Source: Ziziphus jujuba (taxonomy: Eukaryota > Streptophyta > Magnoliopsida > Rosales > Rhamnaceae). From it: a stretch of DNA of 64,000 nucleotides. Both the position numbers and the translations under genes were made by a program. This document shows, piece after piece, positions 37,801 to 49,179 of the stretch. Below the pieces are notes generated by a model. It saw only the letters and a program-made list of their open reading frames with translations. It was not told where the DNA came from and did not search any database. Location of the stretch: NCBI RefSeq assembly GCF_031755915.1, contig NC_083386.1, positions 18,833,001-18,897,000 on the forward strand, given 5' to 3'. The stretch's first letter is position 1, and every line of letters begins with the position of its first letter.

Positions 37801-39680
37801 ACTTTGTCTTTTACTTTTATGCAACCAACGACCACCATTAATTTCGTTTGATGGTAGTTTTTTATTTTACATACTTCAAGCTTCATTTTGATATATAAAT
37901 TACATATTTTGGTTAAGTTTCGAGAAAATTGAATTCATAGGGTTTTGGGTCTAATGGGTTTGACCAAGTTTCAATCATCATGATGGTTTTCGATGACTTA
38001 ACTTGACTATTTTAGGTTCCAAGTGTTTCTTATGTACTTTTGAAATGTTTAATTGATAGGAAAAAAGTTTAATTGATAGGAATTATGGAAATGATGAAGA
38101 TTTTGAGGTTTATAAGTTTTGGACACTTTGGTGGAACTACACTATTTTGATACTTTATATTAGAATTTTCAGGCTTATGAGACTGAATGAGGAAGTTTAG
38201 AAAGCACTTGCAGAATTGTATGTATTTTAGAGGCTAATTTAGTATCTTGAAAACTATTTAAGAATCCTAAGTAATATTGGAAGTGATCCTATATTGGGAT
38301 TGAGTTTGAGCTAAAAATAAGTAAATGAGCTTTTACTTTCAAAAATGATTTTAATGTATTTATATATTTGATTGTTATACATATTATTTTAGAAAATTAT
38401 TATAATCATATACTTTACTTTATGCTGTGAGAAAAAATGTAATTTATCATGTTTCTAGTATATTAAGATGATTGTTTTCCCGAAATTATATTTATAGTAT
38501 GTTATTATATATATATATATATATATTTTACATGCTGGTACTTGCAGAAATATTTTATTATGATGATTATAGATAATTTTATTTGATTTTATATTTATAA
38601 TAGATTATGCATTAAAAACTGGTTTGTGCATTTATTTGTGTACCACACTGTGCCATGGTTATGAATTTTTTGGATTTTGGTTATGCATGTTTTATTAACC
38701 CTTTTCTATTTGATCACGTGATTTTTAAGGTTGGATCATAAGTCCCAATCTATGATGTTTTAGAACGTTAGAGTTATATGATAGTTTCTCCCTCCCTGGT
38801 AGTCTATGACACACTAAAATGCTAAATGTGGTTGTATGATATGTTATGGTAATAGTTGTAGTGTGCAAATATATTATATGGTACACAAGGGACTGAATAT
38901 TTTGGATTATGGATAAAATATTTATTTATAATATTTTAAATTTTGGTTATAATATTTATTTATGATATTTTGATTTATGGATAAAATGTTAATTTATACT
39001 TATGGTTACTTATACAAAATTCAAGTTTTATTTTATTAAAATGTTATGGTATATTTACTAATATTATTCTATTTCTCAATAAGATAATGAATTTACTTGG
39101 GTTTTACGAAATTTTATTTGTTTTGCATAATCATTCTCCAAAATAGGAGACTTTCTGAAAGAAAGATCATGAGATCTTGAGGGAAATGATTTTAATTAAA
39201 TGTATTTATTTTCCAAATATATATATTATTCACTCATTGAGGTTGTTTCATAGTTTTATGTTTTTAAACTATCTTCTATGATTAGGTTACATACATCACT
39301 TTTGTGCATCTTTGTTGTCCATATAGTATTCTATTGCTGAAATATTGATCTTTTCTATTGACCCTTATGATATTATGTAATATTGTTTTCGCTAATTTTG
39401 ATGTATAAATTATAGTTAACATTTTTGATATTTTACATTTGCATATTTTTACGCTTTGGACTACTTTGGTGGATTAATTGATACTCGTTGTTTTCATTGA
39501 TTCTAAAACTATTATCATTGTTATTGTTGTGGAAAAATAATTTAATAGTGCGTTTCTTACATATAAACTGCTTTGGGTAATATCCAATCTTATGGGGAGG
39601 TTTCTGATGAGGTTTTAGTAAAGATTTTGGTGGAACTTTTCCTAGGTTGGACAACTTCGGGTTCTGGGAAAGACCATATC
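34842..39680 (+). mobile_element. Internally deleted gypsy element, family B
   Basis: It consists of a 5' LTR end fragment (34,842-35,053, ending GACCCTCTCAGGTGTCTAG), a ~210-bp interior (35,054-35,266) and a 3' LTR (35,267 TGTAAAACATC to about 39,680). The 3' LTR is split by an inverted solo LTR at 35,797-37,711. The shared LTR tail matches 15,945-16,200, and mid-LTR sequence matches 12,420-12,660. The interior has a 69-codon frame with no recognised domain. The left edge joins directly to the truncated copia RT, so a deletion removed the rest of both. The right end is approximate because no TSD was found. Confidence 0.6.
35797..37711 (-). mobile_element. Minus-strand solo LTR, family B, nested in a family B LTR
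   Basis: The plus-strand ends are TGACAAGAGTGC and CATCATCACATCACA-like sequence, flanked by tcaca at 35,792-35,796 and 37,712-37,716. The reverse complement contains the family B tail (CCAATTTATGGAGAGGT). At 1915 bp with no internal domain it is a solo LTR. It lies in opposite orientation inside a relative of its own family. Confidence 0.75.
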
Positions 39681-39689
39681 ATCCTATCA

Positions 39690-40290
39690 AATAACTAAAA
39701 AATTGGTAACATACTATAAACTTGTGACATAACCATAATTTTTCTAAAATTACCATAATATCTGTAACATAACTACAAAATGGGTAAAGTATTACAAACT
39801 AATAATCACAAGTTTCATAATATAACAATAATTTTTATAACATGACTACAAAATTAGTAACATACCACAAGTAAAATAATATAACTAGAAGTTTCATAAT
39901 ATGACAATCAATCTCATAACATAATCACAAAATAGGTAACATATAAAAAAGGAAGCAACATGACATTAATTTTTGGGGTTAATTTCATCCACCTCCCTTA
40001 AAGTTTGATTTAACTACAGTTTACTTCTTCTAGGTTAAAAAAAAAAAAAAATCACAGTTATTATTTTCTCTCTCTATTGTTTTATTAACACTCTTTGAAA
40101 TAATATTATTTATACCCCTTTAAAGGTGCTATTGTAATTTTTAAAATATGAAAGATCATATTGTAATTAATATAAATTTCAAGGGGTTCGGATGTAATAT
40201 TAAAAAACATAATACAAAATAGGTAAGATACCATAAAGTAAATAGCATGATCACAATTTTTATGATATCATTGCAAAATAGGTATCATGC
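39690..40290. repeat. Degenerate tandem repeats, interrupted by a MITE
   Basis: Imperfect repetitions of phrases such as CATAACATGACTACAAAAT, GGTAACATACCA and AAGTTTCATAATATGAC recur every ~60-80 bp from 39,690 to 39,965. They resume at about 40,206 after an inserted MITE. No coding potential. Confidence 0.65.
39975..40205. mobile_element. Small MITE with imperfect TIRs
   Basis: The left end GGGGTTAATTTCATCCACCT aligns with the reverse complement of the right end (AATATTACATCCGAACCCCT) over ~30 bp. Tandem-repeat sequence lies on both sides, so it is an insertion. Exact ends and TSD are unclear. Confidence 0.55.
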
Positions 40291-41280
40291 CATAAAGTAA
40301 TATTAACTAATAATAATTTAAATATTTTTGTTTTATAAATTTAAATTATTGATAATATATTATAGTTAATATTTGTAACTATTTGATTGTCTAAGAACAT
40401 TTAGTTAATTTATTTGGCTCTTTATTAGATGAAGGAAATAATAAAACATGATTTATTTTTTATTATAACTATTTGTAAATAAAGGTTGATTAAAATTCAT
40501 GGTATAAATTTGTTAACTAACCTTTTTTACTGCAAAAAAACATAATTAATTGTTTATTTTAAAATTAACATACTTACTTATATTAATTTAATTTAATCAA
40601 AATGAGAGTCTTTATATAATTAATAATATTAGTTATTACCAATAAATTTTATGAGACAAAGTGAAAGAGAAAAAAAAAATGATGAAGCCTATCAATTTAT
40701 TTTAAAATTAACGTAATTAATTAATTAACTAATTAATCACTTCATATCATTAATGAAAATTATTTAATAAATTAACTGAGACTATTAATTTTAAAAAGCT
40801 AATTACAAAAATCAAAATAAAAAAAAAAACCAAAAAAAGAAAAAAAAGAAAAAGGGAATTGCTTGGCCATCAGTCCATAGCCAACCGGTTATTACCGATG
40901 GCAAATTTTTGAAGAGGAACTGGATTAGTGCTGGCACCAGCACCGTAGTAGGACCCAAGAATTTTATTAAAATCTGATAAATCGGCGGCTATATTGTCTG
41001 CCCTTTCATTTTTTTGGTGAGTTATTATCTGCAATGTATTAGTACTCAGTTGGAATATTATGAGCAATATTTTTAATGTGAAATAATTTGCAATAAAAAT
41101 CATGACATGAGATATTTATAAGCTCATTCCTATCCCTAATTGCAAGCCTATTTTTCTATTGCATAAAATAAGATAATGAGACACTCACCCTGCACCCGCA
41201 GTCAATTTGAACACAATAACACTACCAACCTCAACTGTATCTTCATCTTTATTTGTCAAACTATGTTTTCTTTTACTGTG
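40291..41280. other. AT-rich sequence upstream of the UGT gene
   Basis: It is mostly AT-rich. A minus-strand frame at 40,870-41,103 (77 codons, including HQKNERADNIAADLS) faintly resembles the end of an RNase H domain of a non-LTR element, but too little is left to call it. The ~490 bp from here to the UGT start codon probably contains its promoter; no convincing TATA box was singled out. Confidence 0.4.
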
Positions 41281-41410
41281 TCCCTTATCCACAAATGGAT
41301 AGGATCCATGTGTGGATCCCAAAGATTTTCTCGTCACAGACGAACCTCCCTTATCCACAAATGGATAGGATCCATGTGGATCCCAAAGATTTTCTCGTCA
41401 CAGATGAACC
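41281..41410. repeat. Two-copy tandem duplication upstream of the UGT gene
   Basis: A 66-bp unit (41,281-41,346, starting TCCCTTATCCACAAATGGAT) is followed at once by a 64-bp copy (41,347-41,410) that differs by a missing TG and one base change. It ends about 350 bp upstream of the UGT start codon. Confidence 0.95.
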
Positions 41411-41763
41411 TTCCTATTTCTAAACGGGATGTTTGGAGTAAGTGAGCGTTCAATTTTATGAATCCGGAAAAGTCAGCTCTAAACCTGGAATCAAATCATT
41501 GGATTAATAGCGGTGTAAATAAGTTCAGGAAGAAATCAAAGTTTTATTAACTAAACTTTTAGTCTGAAAAGAAAAATATGCCTAGCAGAGACAAATTATG
41601 TCGCGGCCATGTGCTTTCATGCGCGGACCAAGTCAAAATTGGACTCTGAGACTAATACGTATTGCACATTCCAAACAGAGCTTTAGCATATGGTTTTTCT
41701 AACAATTTCTTATCCCTGTAATTCAATTATACAATCATCGCCGATCAAAAAAGCAAGAATTTT

Positions 41764-44700
41764 ATGGGATCAGTTCTTCCTTACATGGAGCAACAAGGTT
41801 CACACACACTGCATCCTCCTCGGGTTCTGATTTTTCCATTTCCATTGCAAGGCCATGTCAACTCCATGCTCAAGCTAGCAGAGCTTCTTGCTCTCCAAGG
41901 TCTCCATGTCACTTTCCTCAACACCCAATTCATCTACAATCGTCTTCTTCTCCACACTGATATCCAAGCTCGTTTCGCGGCCTACCCCGGCTTCTTATTG
42001 AAGACCATCTCTGATGGACTTCCCGATGACCACCCGCGTTCGAGTGACACATTACTGGATTTGTTTGATTCGATGAACTCGATAAGCAAGTCGCTTTTGA
42101 AGCAGATGTTGGCATCAGATGAATTGGGATCAGAAAGTAGCCCTTCAGTGACTTGCATAATTGCTGATGGGCTTTTTGGAAAGTTTACTACAGATGTTGC
42201 TGATGAGCTTGGCATTCCAATAATTCATTTCCGTACCATCGGTGCTTGCTCCTTCTGGGTTTACTTTTCTATTCCGAATATTATTGAAGCCGGCGAGCTC
42301 CCTATTCGAGGTAAATTTTTTATTTCTTCCTACCTTGGCATCTTTGTAGGCTTTAGTTGCTTTGATGTGCCTTTTCCCACTCTGGATTTTGATCCAGTTT
42401 TGCTGTGGAGTAAACTTAGATATGATCAAATAATTAGCATTGAAGGAACTTGGCAAATTAAGATTCATCTCTTCAGTAAGAACTACTTTAAATTAATGTT
42501 TCTCTACATTAATCATGGGAATCATTACAATTTTCTAGCATTTAATCCCCACAGTCCATATAGCAAACACTAAAGATGGAAAATTATTGAAAATATAAAG
42601 CGGTGTGATTGTTTTTGTGTTTAGGATTATATATGCTTTGTTTTTCAGTTTAGGATTATATATGCTTTTGGTTTATATATATATATATATTTTTGGTGAA
42701 AAATGGGTCATAATTGGTATTAATTAATAGACAGGTGGGATAGATAATAGAGTTGGTGATTTGAATAGGCTTAAGGCGATAGGTAGAATATAATTACTTG
42801 ATTGACTTACTTCTAATTCTAGTCATTGAATAAATGAAACTTTGATGAATAACTAGTTGATTTCATTTGTTTCAGGTGTTTCTTTCCTCCTTTCTAGTCT
42901 GTTAATAACAAAATGGATTCTTCCAATATATAAAACTAAATTTCAATGACTTTTGCTTAGCTCCACTTATATGGAAGCGAATCTTCTCTTTGTATAGCTG
43001 TACAACGTAGGTTTGTCTAACTGACCTTCATTGCCTCATAAATTTTCCAGCATGTTGGTGTTCTTCCTTTGATAACCGTAGATATTTTCCCCATCAATTC
43101 TAGAGGCTTTCCTTGGTGCCCAAGCCGATAAGGAAAACTAGATATTCTAAGAACCTAGTAGTATTAATTTTTTTTAGCATCAATATTTTTTGTCTAGATA
43201 AAAGGAAAATAGGAGATGAAAAATAATATTTATCTCAAATGGATTATGAGGATAAAAAAATAAAATTAAAAAAAAAAACTGATTATTAGAAGTATAAGTT
43301 TTATCATTTATCCCACGTTGGAAAAATAAGAAATTTATGGGTGATTCTTTTATCTTTTTAAATTTAGTCATTTAATTTAGTACTGGCCTTTAGATCGTCT
43401 ATTTTATTTTTTTGTTTATTTAATTTTCTAGAATTCTTCTTATTTATGTTTATTAGTTAGTTAAAATCCTTTAATCACCAAGGCATTAGACCTTTTAGAA
43501 TTGTTTGTTGTATGCAATTTGATACAATTGTTTGATTTATTTTTATTTTATTTTTGCACAATTGTCATTATTATTATTTTTTTTAAAAAAAAGTTATTAT
43601 TATTTTTTTTATTATTTTTCTTTATTTCCTTTAATCTAAAAGGTGGCTCACCCACACAATCAGAAACGTTCACTATTTGAATTATTTCCCCAACATTATT
43701 TTTTGGCATTGTCAAGTGGAACTCATGAATTAAGAAGTTGAGATAACTTCAAACACATTGTGCGATTTGATAGATGACATGCGAGAGTACCAGAAAATAG
43801 TGGACAAAAGCATGACAAAACACCATAAAAAGATGATCGAGTCATTCCACACTTTTAGGGAGTTGATGTAATCGCAAGTTTAGACCTTTTAGGCTGCACG
43901 TATTAGAGTGCAGGCCACAAAAGCCGCATCCATTGCTAGTGCTGGTCCCCTAGGCCACATCCATCCCGGTGTTGGCACTTTTTGTTGCCATGGTACTAGT
44001 TCCTCAAGACAAATCTTGCACAATAGTGACTCATCGGGCCACATCTACAAGAATGCAGTCTATTCTGGCCATACCTATTGGGATGAGGCAGGTTGAATGC
44101 ATGGGGTAGAAAGTTCAACCATAGGTTCCTCCATTGGCCAGACATCAAATTCAATATGAGGGCAAAAAGTTGAGTGCTAAGGCCATAACGAGATGAATGG
44201 CCAAATTTGCATCGCTCAAATATATTTGGCGAACTGCAATGGATTAGATTGGTGGAATAAGTTCCATAATCTTAAGGCTAACTAATACTTGGAACAGCCA
44301 AAGGTCTAGAGTAAAATCAAAAAAAGGCTTGGGCAGATGAATTTAGGAGCTATTGAAAACATCATTCTAAAGATGACTTGTCAAGTGAAAATGAAGTACT
44401 GAGCTAATGGGATTTTGGCCTATATAAAAGACTAAGTATGACAAAAGAAGACTACGAAAGATCGATGGAGCCATGGAATGTCCATCATAGGCCATCGATA
44501 AGGAGAGTGAAGGTCGAAAATTAAAATATTACACATTACATCAAATCATTCTAATTTAATGAATTGTGAGGGGCAATGATTGTTCCATTATTTTCGGCCT
44601 ATATGAAAGTATATTAGAAAAATAATACTTATGGCAAATGGATTATGAGGGAAAAAAAGAGGCAAAAAAAACAATTGATTATTAGAAGTATAAGTTTTAG

Positions 44701-47700
44701 CATTTATCCTATATTGAAATAAATAAGGAATTTATGGGTATCACCTTTACCACATATTAGAGCATCCTTTGCACTTTGAAATTCACCTCAACATCTATTA
44801 TATCCCTTTACACTAGAATATTTCTTTTTAATTTTAATTCAAGTTTTCTTTAGCATTTAGTAGGCTTTCTGATCGTCTGTTATTTAGCTTTTTAATCTAG
44901 TGCTAGCCTTTTGATAGCCTATCTTTTTTAGTTATAGTCATTTATTTTGGCCCTTAGTTTACATATTTTGTTGGTTTTAGTTATTTAATTTTCTAGCAAT
45001 GTTCTTATGTAATTTTCTTAGTTGATTAAAGTGCTTTAATCATTAAGGTATTAGATCCTTTACAACTATTTGTTCTCTACAATTCAATACAATCATCTAA
45101 TTTTATTTTTTATTTTTTTAGTTTTGTGCAATAGTTAATCTTATTTTTATTATTCTTTATTTCCTTAATCTAGAAGGTAACACACCTGCACAATCAGATA
45201 CGTTTAGTGTTGGAATTTTTTACCAATAATTATTTTTTTTATTCTATTTTTAAAATCTTCTAGGATTTTTGAAAATGTATACCATATCATTTTATCATTC
45301 CTCTTCGTATGCTTTCAGGTTACTACAATAGCAATCTTGGTTTGTAATCCACCCATTGCTCTCCATGGCAGTAGGTTTCAATTCCCTTTTTTGCTTCAAC
45401 TTCATCTCAGTCATTTTATTTTTATTTTTGTTTAGTCCTTTTATAGAGTAGTGAATTCTTCACCATGTTCATTGCTCACTTTCTATCAAAGTATATTTTT
45501 GTTGCTACATAATGTGGTTTTCCAATGTCTTTAAACATATACTTGAGCCATATTGCTTGACTTGTAGCGAATGCTGTTGCCATCATGCATTATGTCTTCG
45601 TTGATGATTCCGTAACTATAGCTTGCTTCTTAATTTGATGCCTATAGAAAATATCCAAACATAGTGTAAAAAGTAAATGTATAGCAAAAGGTGCTTGTTT
45701 GCTAGACCTGAACTCAACAAATCATTGTTTGTGTATCCAAGTATGTTTCAATTAGGAGTGGGATTACACCACATCCAAATCACTTTTTGTAACTTGGTAA
45801 TGCACTTGAGTCAGATTTTCCCTAAGCCTGATAGGTGACTAGTTCAAAACAAAATGTAAGATCTACTGGTTGTTGGATACATAAACTTTTCGATGAGGCT
45901 ATCGAATTTTAAGTTTTGAGCTTGTGGTGAACCATCTTCTTTCTTCAATACCTTATGTCAAAAGGTATTGCCACAATCTTGTAGCCACTCTTCCTAATTT
46001 TTTTTTCCTTTTGTGTGTAATATCCCAACCTAAGAAAATGCCCCGAATTTGTATTTTTTACCAAGTTTGAGCAGGGTCGACCAAATGGGTCATACGGTTG
46101 ACTTTTTACTGTGAGAGGAATATTGGGTTGATTGAGGTACCATGGCAAAGTACTCATCGACCTGAATATTTAAAGGTATTCTCTGTTATTAAATTATTCC
46201 TAGTATATGTTTCTTATACTTTGTTATTGAAGTGTTGTCTCTTGTGGAAATTCCTTGTAATAAGGTGGAAGGAATAAGGTGCTACGATAGTGGAGTATGT
46301 TTTATGTGCAAGGAATTTTTTAGGCATGCTTACCCCTTAAGGACGATGCTGTCGGATTTTCCGTAGAATGGTTCGTTAGGGTTTTCCCAGTCATGGCTCC
46401 TCTAGGGTTCCGATAAGAAATCTTGGATGGGTCCTGATGGAGTGGTATCAGAGCTCTAGGTTCCGTTACCACTGAGAGCTTCTGGTATATGGTGTGGTGT
46501 ATCCCGAATGGTCATTCGTTACCGTATAGTTACTCTTGGAGGTAGAGTGCATCCTCTATGGCTACTCAGGCAATAACGTGACCAAATAGTCTAAGTAGTG
46601 AGTGCAAATTCGTCTTGACTCAGCTCGTAGTTGGGTGTGCTAAATTTCAAGGATGAAATTTTTATAAGAGGTAAATTGTAGCACCCCAACCTAAGAAAAT
46701 GCTCCAAATTTGCATTTTTACCAAGTTTGACCAAGGTTGACCAGGATTGATCAAGTAGATCGCACGGTTGACATTTTACTGTTAGAGGAATTCTGGGTCG
46801 TCGCAAATGTATTTTCTATTTATTAAATTATTTCTAGTACATGTATTCTCATACTTTGTTATTGAAGTGCTATCTTTTGTGGAAATTCCTTGATGTAAGG
46901 TGGGAGGAAAAGGTGATATGATAGTGGATTGTGAATTATGTGTAGAAAATCTTTAGGGCATGCTCAACACTTAGGAGAGATGCTACCGGATTTTTGATAG
47001 GACGGTACAATAGGGTTTCTCCAGTTGGAGCTCATATAGGGTTCCAATAAGGAATCTTGGATGGGTCCTGACATTTTGGAATCTTGCATTGCATTTCTTT
47101 CGAAAGATGGAGATCTCTCATTTTGTCTTTGACTTGTTTCAATTCCAAGAAAGTAATGCATTAGGCCTAAATCCATCTTCTAAAATGTTTACATCATATT
47201 TTTTTGTTCACGGAAAGTTCATAATCATTTTCTCTTTATTTTATGTGTGTATGAGATCATTTACATATAAAGACACAAGAAAGTATTATGGTACCTTGAA
47301 TCTTGATGTATAATGTTTGTTCGATGTAACTCGTTTGAATCGTTACTTTGTCAAGTAATTATCAAATTTGTTGTCGTGGGCTTGTGGGGCTTGTTTCAAG
47401 CCATATAAAAGCCTTCTTTAATTTCAGTCCTTTCTTATCCTTCAACAACAAACCTTTACAATTGTTTAATGTATGTTTCTTCATTGAGATAGCTATTGAG
47501 AAATGTAACCTTCACATCTAGTTGTCCATCTATTTTGAGTAGCCAATGCAAGTAGCACCTTTATCGTGTCGAGTGCAATTAGAGAAGCCATTTTGTTATA
47601 GTCGACTTTGAACTGTTGCTACTATCCTTTTCCAATTAGTCATGCCTTATGTTTTTTGGATTCAAAAATAAAAATTAGCTTTGTCTTATATATCCACTAA

Positions 47701-49148
47701 ACTAAAATGACATCTTTGTCAAAGGTCCACCCAATTCTTATGCTTTATTTTTATCAATTATTCTTATCTTATTTTTGATAGCTTTGATCCACACTTCTTG
47801 TTTTGAAGCTTGTACGAACCTTTCAGGCTCTACTATTATCTAGTTGCAGGACTTGTAATATTTAATAATGGATTTTTCTTATTATTTATTCCAGTTGGTG
47901 TCCTCCTTAAGTGGTTGGAACATTTAGTGAGTTAGAGATCTTTGAACTTGATAAGTCTTTTATTCTCTTTGTTATTGAATTTGGTATGTCAGTTGTCTTT
48001 CTTTCAGTTTCCTTTGTTTCCCAATTGCATATGATGAATATTTTGACACACATTTCATTTGACTAATAATTATCAATGGTTAGTGGGCACTGATAACTTC
48101 CAAAAATGAAGCCAACTAAGTCATATACATATAGAAGATTGTGAAATTGGCCATGGATAAATGAATTGAAAAGAAGATAGAAAATAAATTAAAATAATAA
48201 TAATGAAAGAGGAAGAGAGACTTTGAGCAAAAAAGTAATCATGTCAGGCATTTCTTGCTATGTCCAAAAGAAGCTCTCATACTATGTAAAATTAAAATGA
48301 ACGAAAAATGATATTTTTCATTCCAATAAAGTGTACATGTAGGTTAATCTAATTGTTCTACTTAGTATAAGTAAGCCTAGAAATTAGAGAAAAATGCAAA
48401 TGGATACATAAAATATTTTACATACATTATACACATCAAATTAGCTAAGATAGTTACCTTTCAGTTACTACATACCACTTCTATAAATCATGTGTTTTCT
48501 TCTCCTCAACTTGGCAAATAAAGAAAGGATTATTTTCCACATTTTTTTCTTTCGTAAAATTTGCTTAATTAGTTTTGTTTGGGTAACAATTGTTTCCTAA
48601 GTGCCCAAGTTTGCTAAAGTTTCAACACTACAGTTTGTGTAACACCCCAGCCCGAAAAAATGCCCTGAATTTGAATTTTTGACCAAGGTTTACCGTGATT
48701 GATAGAGTGGGCTCCATGATTGACTTTTTACTATGGGTGGAACTTTATGTTCATCGAGGTACCATAGCAAAGTACGCGTCGACACGAGTTTGAAGGCTGA
48801 TAGTATGCTAAAATTGAGGCTAAGAAAATAAAATTATGGTCAAAACAATATGCGATATGGACTGATCAATGAGTCTAGAGTTGACTTTTTATTAACATAG
48901 ATTTTGGCATTGACCTATGTATTATATGAAAGTGCTCGTCGATATGAGTTCGTAGATTGATATGGGCCTGTAAAGTTGTATTCGTGTTGTTCAAGACTAA
49001 TTTTTACTCGGTAGTAAAATAATTGAGGGGGTCCTTAATTTGCACCATGTGTCACCACTTGGAAGGTGCCACATGTCATGATGGAAGAAGGCCATGTGTC
49101 ACGATGTAAAAGTATCCATGTGTCACCATAAATTAATAATAAAAATAT

Positions 49149-49179
<31 letters not shown>

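Larger units (their letters stand above)
45300..48110 (-). pseudogene. Copia element 2 RT and RNase H remnants
   Basis: On the minus strand, fragments read LALATQNRWT, LLYGLKQAPQAHDN and SLYVNDLIHT (near 47,277-47,248, where the catalytic box should be YVDDL), then DLGLMHYFLGIE (about 47,175-47,140). After the inserted element, RNase H pieces follow: KKQAIVTESSTKT and MATAFATSQAIWLKYMFKDI near 45,650-45,500. These are standard Ty1/copia landmarks in the right order. The Asp-to-Asn change in the RT box plus stops and frameshifts make it inactive. Confidence 0.8.

Noticed and set aside
41764..42573. 269-codon single-exon UGT
   Set aside because: A canonical donor at 42,311 and the perfectly phased exon at 53,199 show that the last 87 codons are intron.
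45945..46157. 70-codon minus-strand frame across a TRIM boundary
   Set aside because: It joins copia RNase H sequence with gypsy LTR sequence across a TSD, so it is chimeric by chance.
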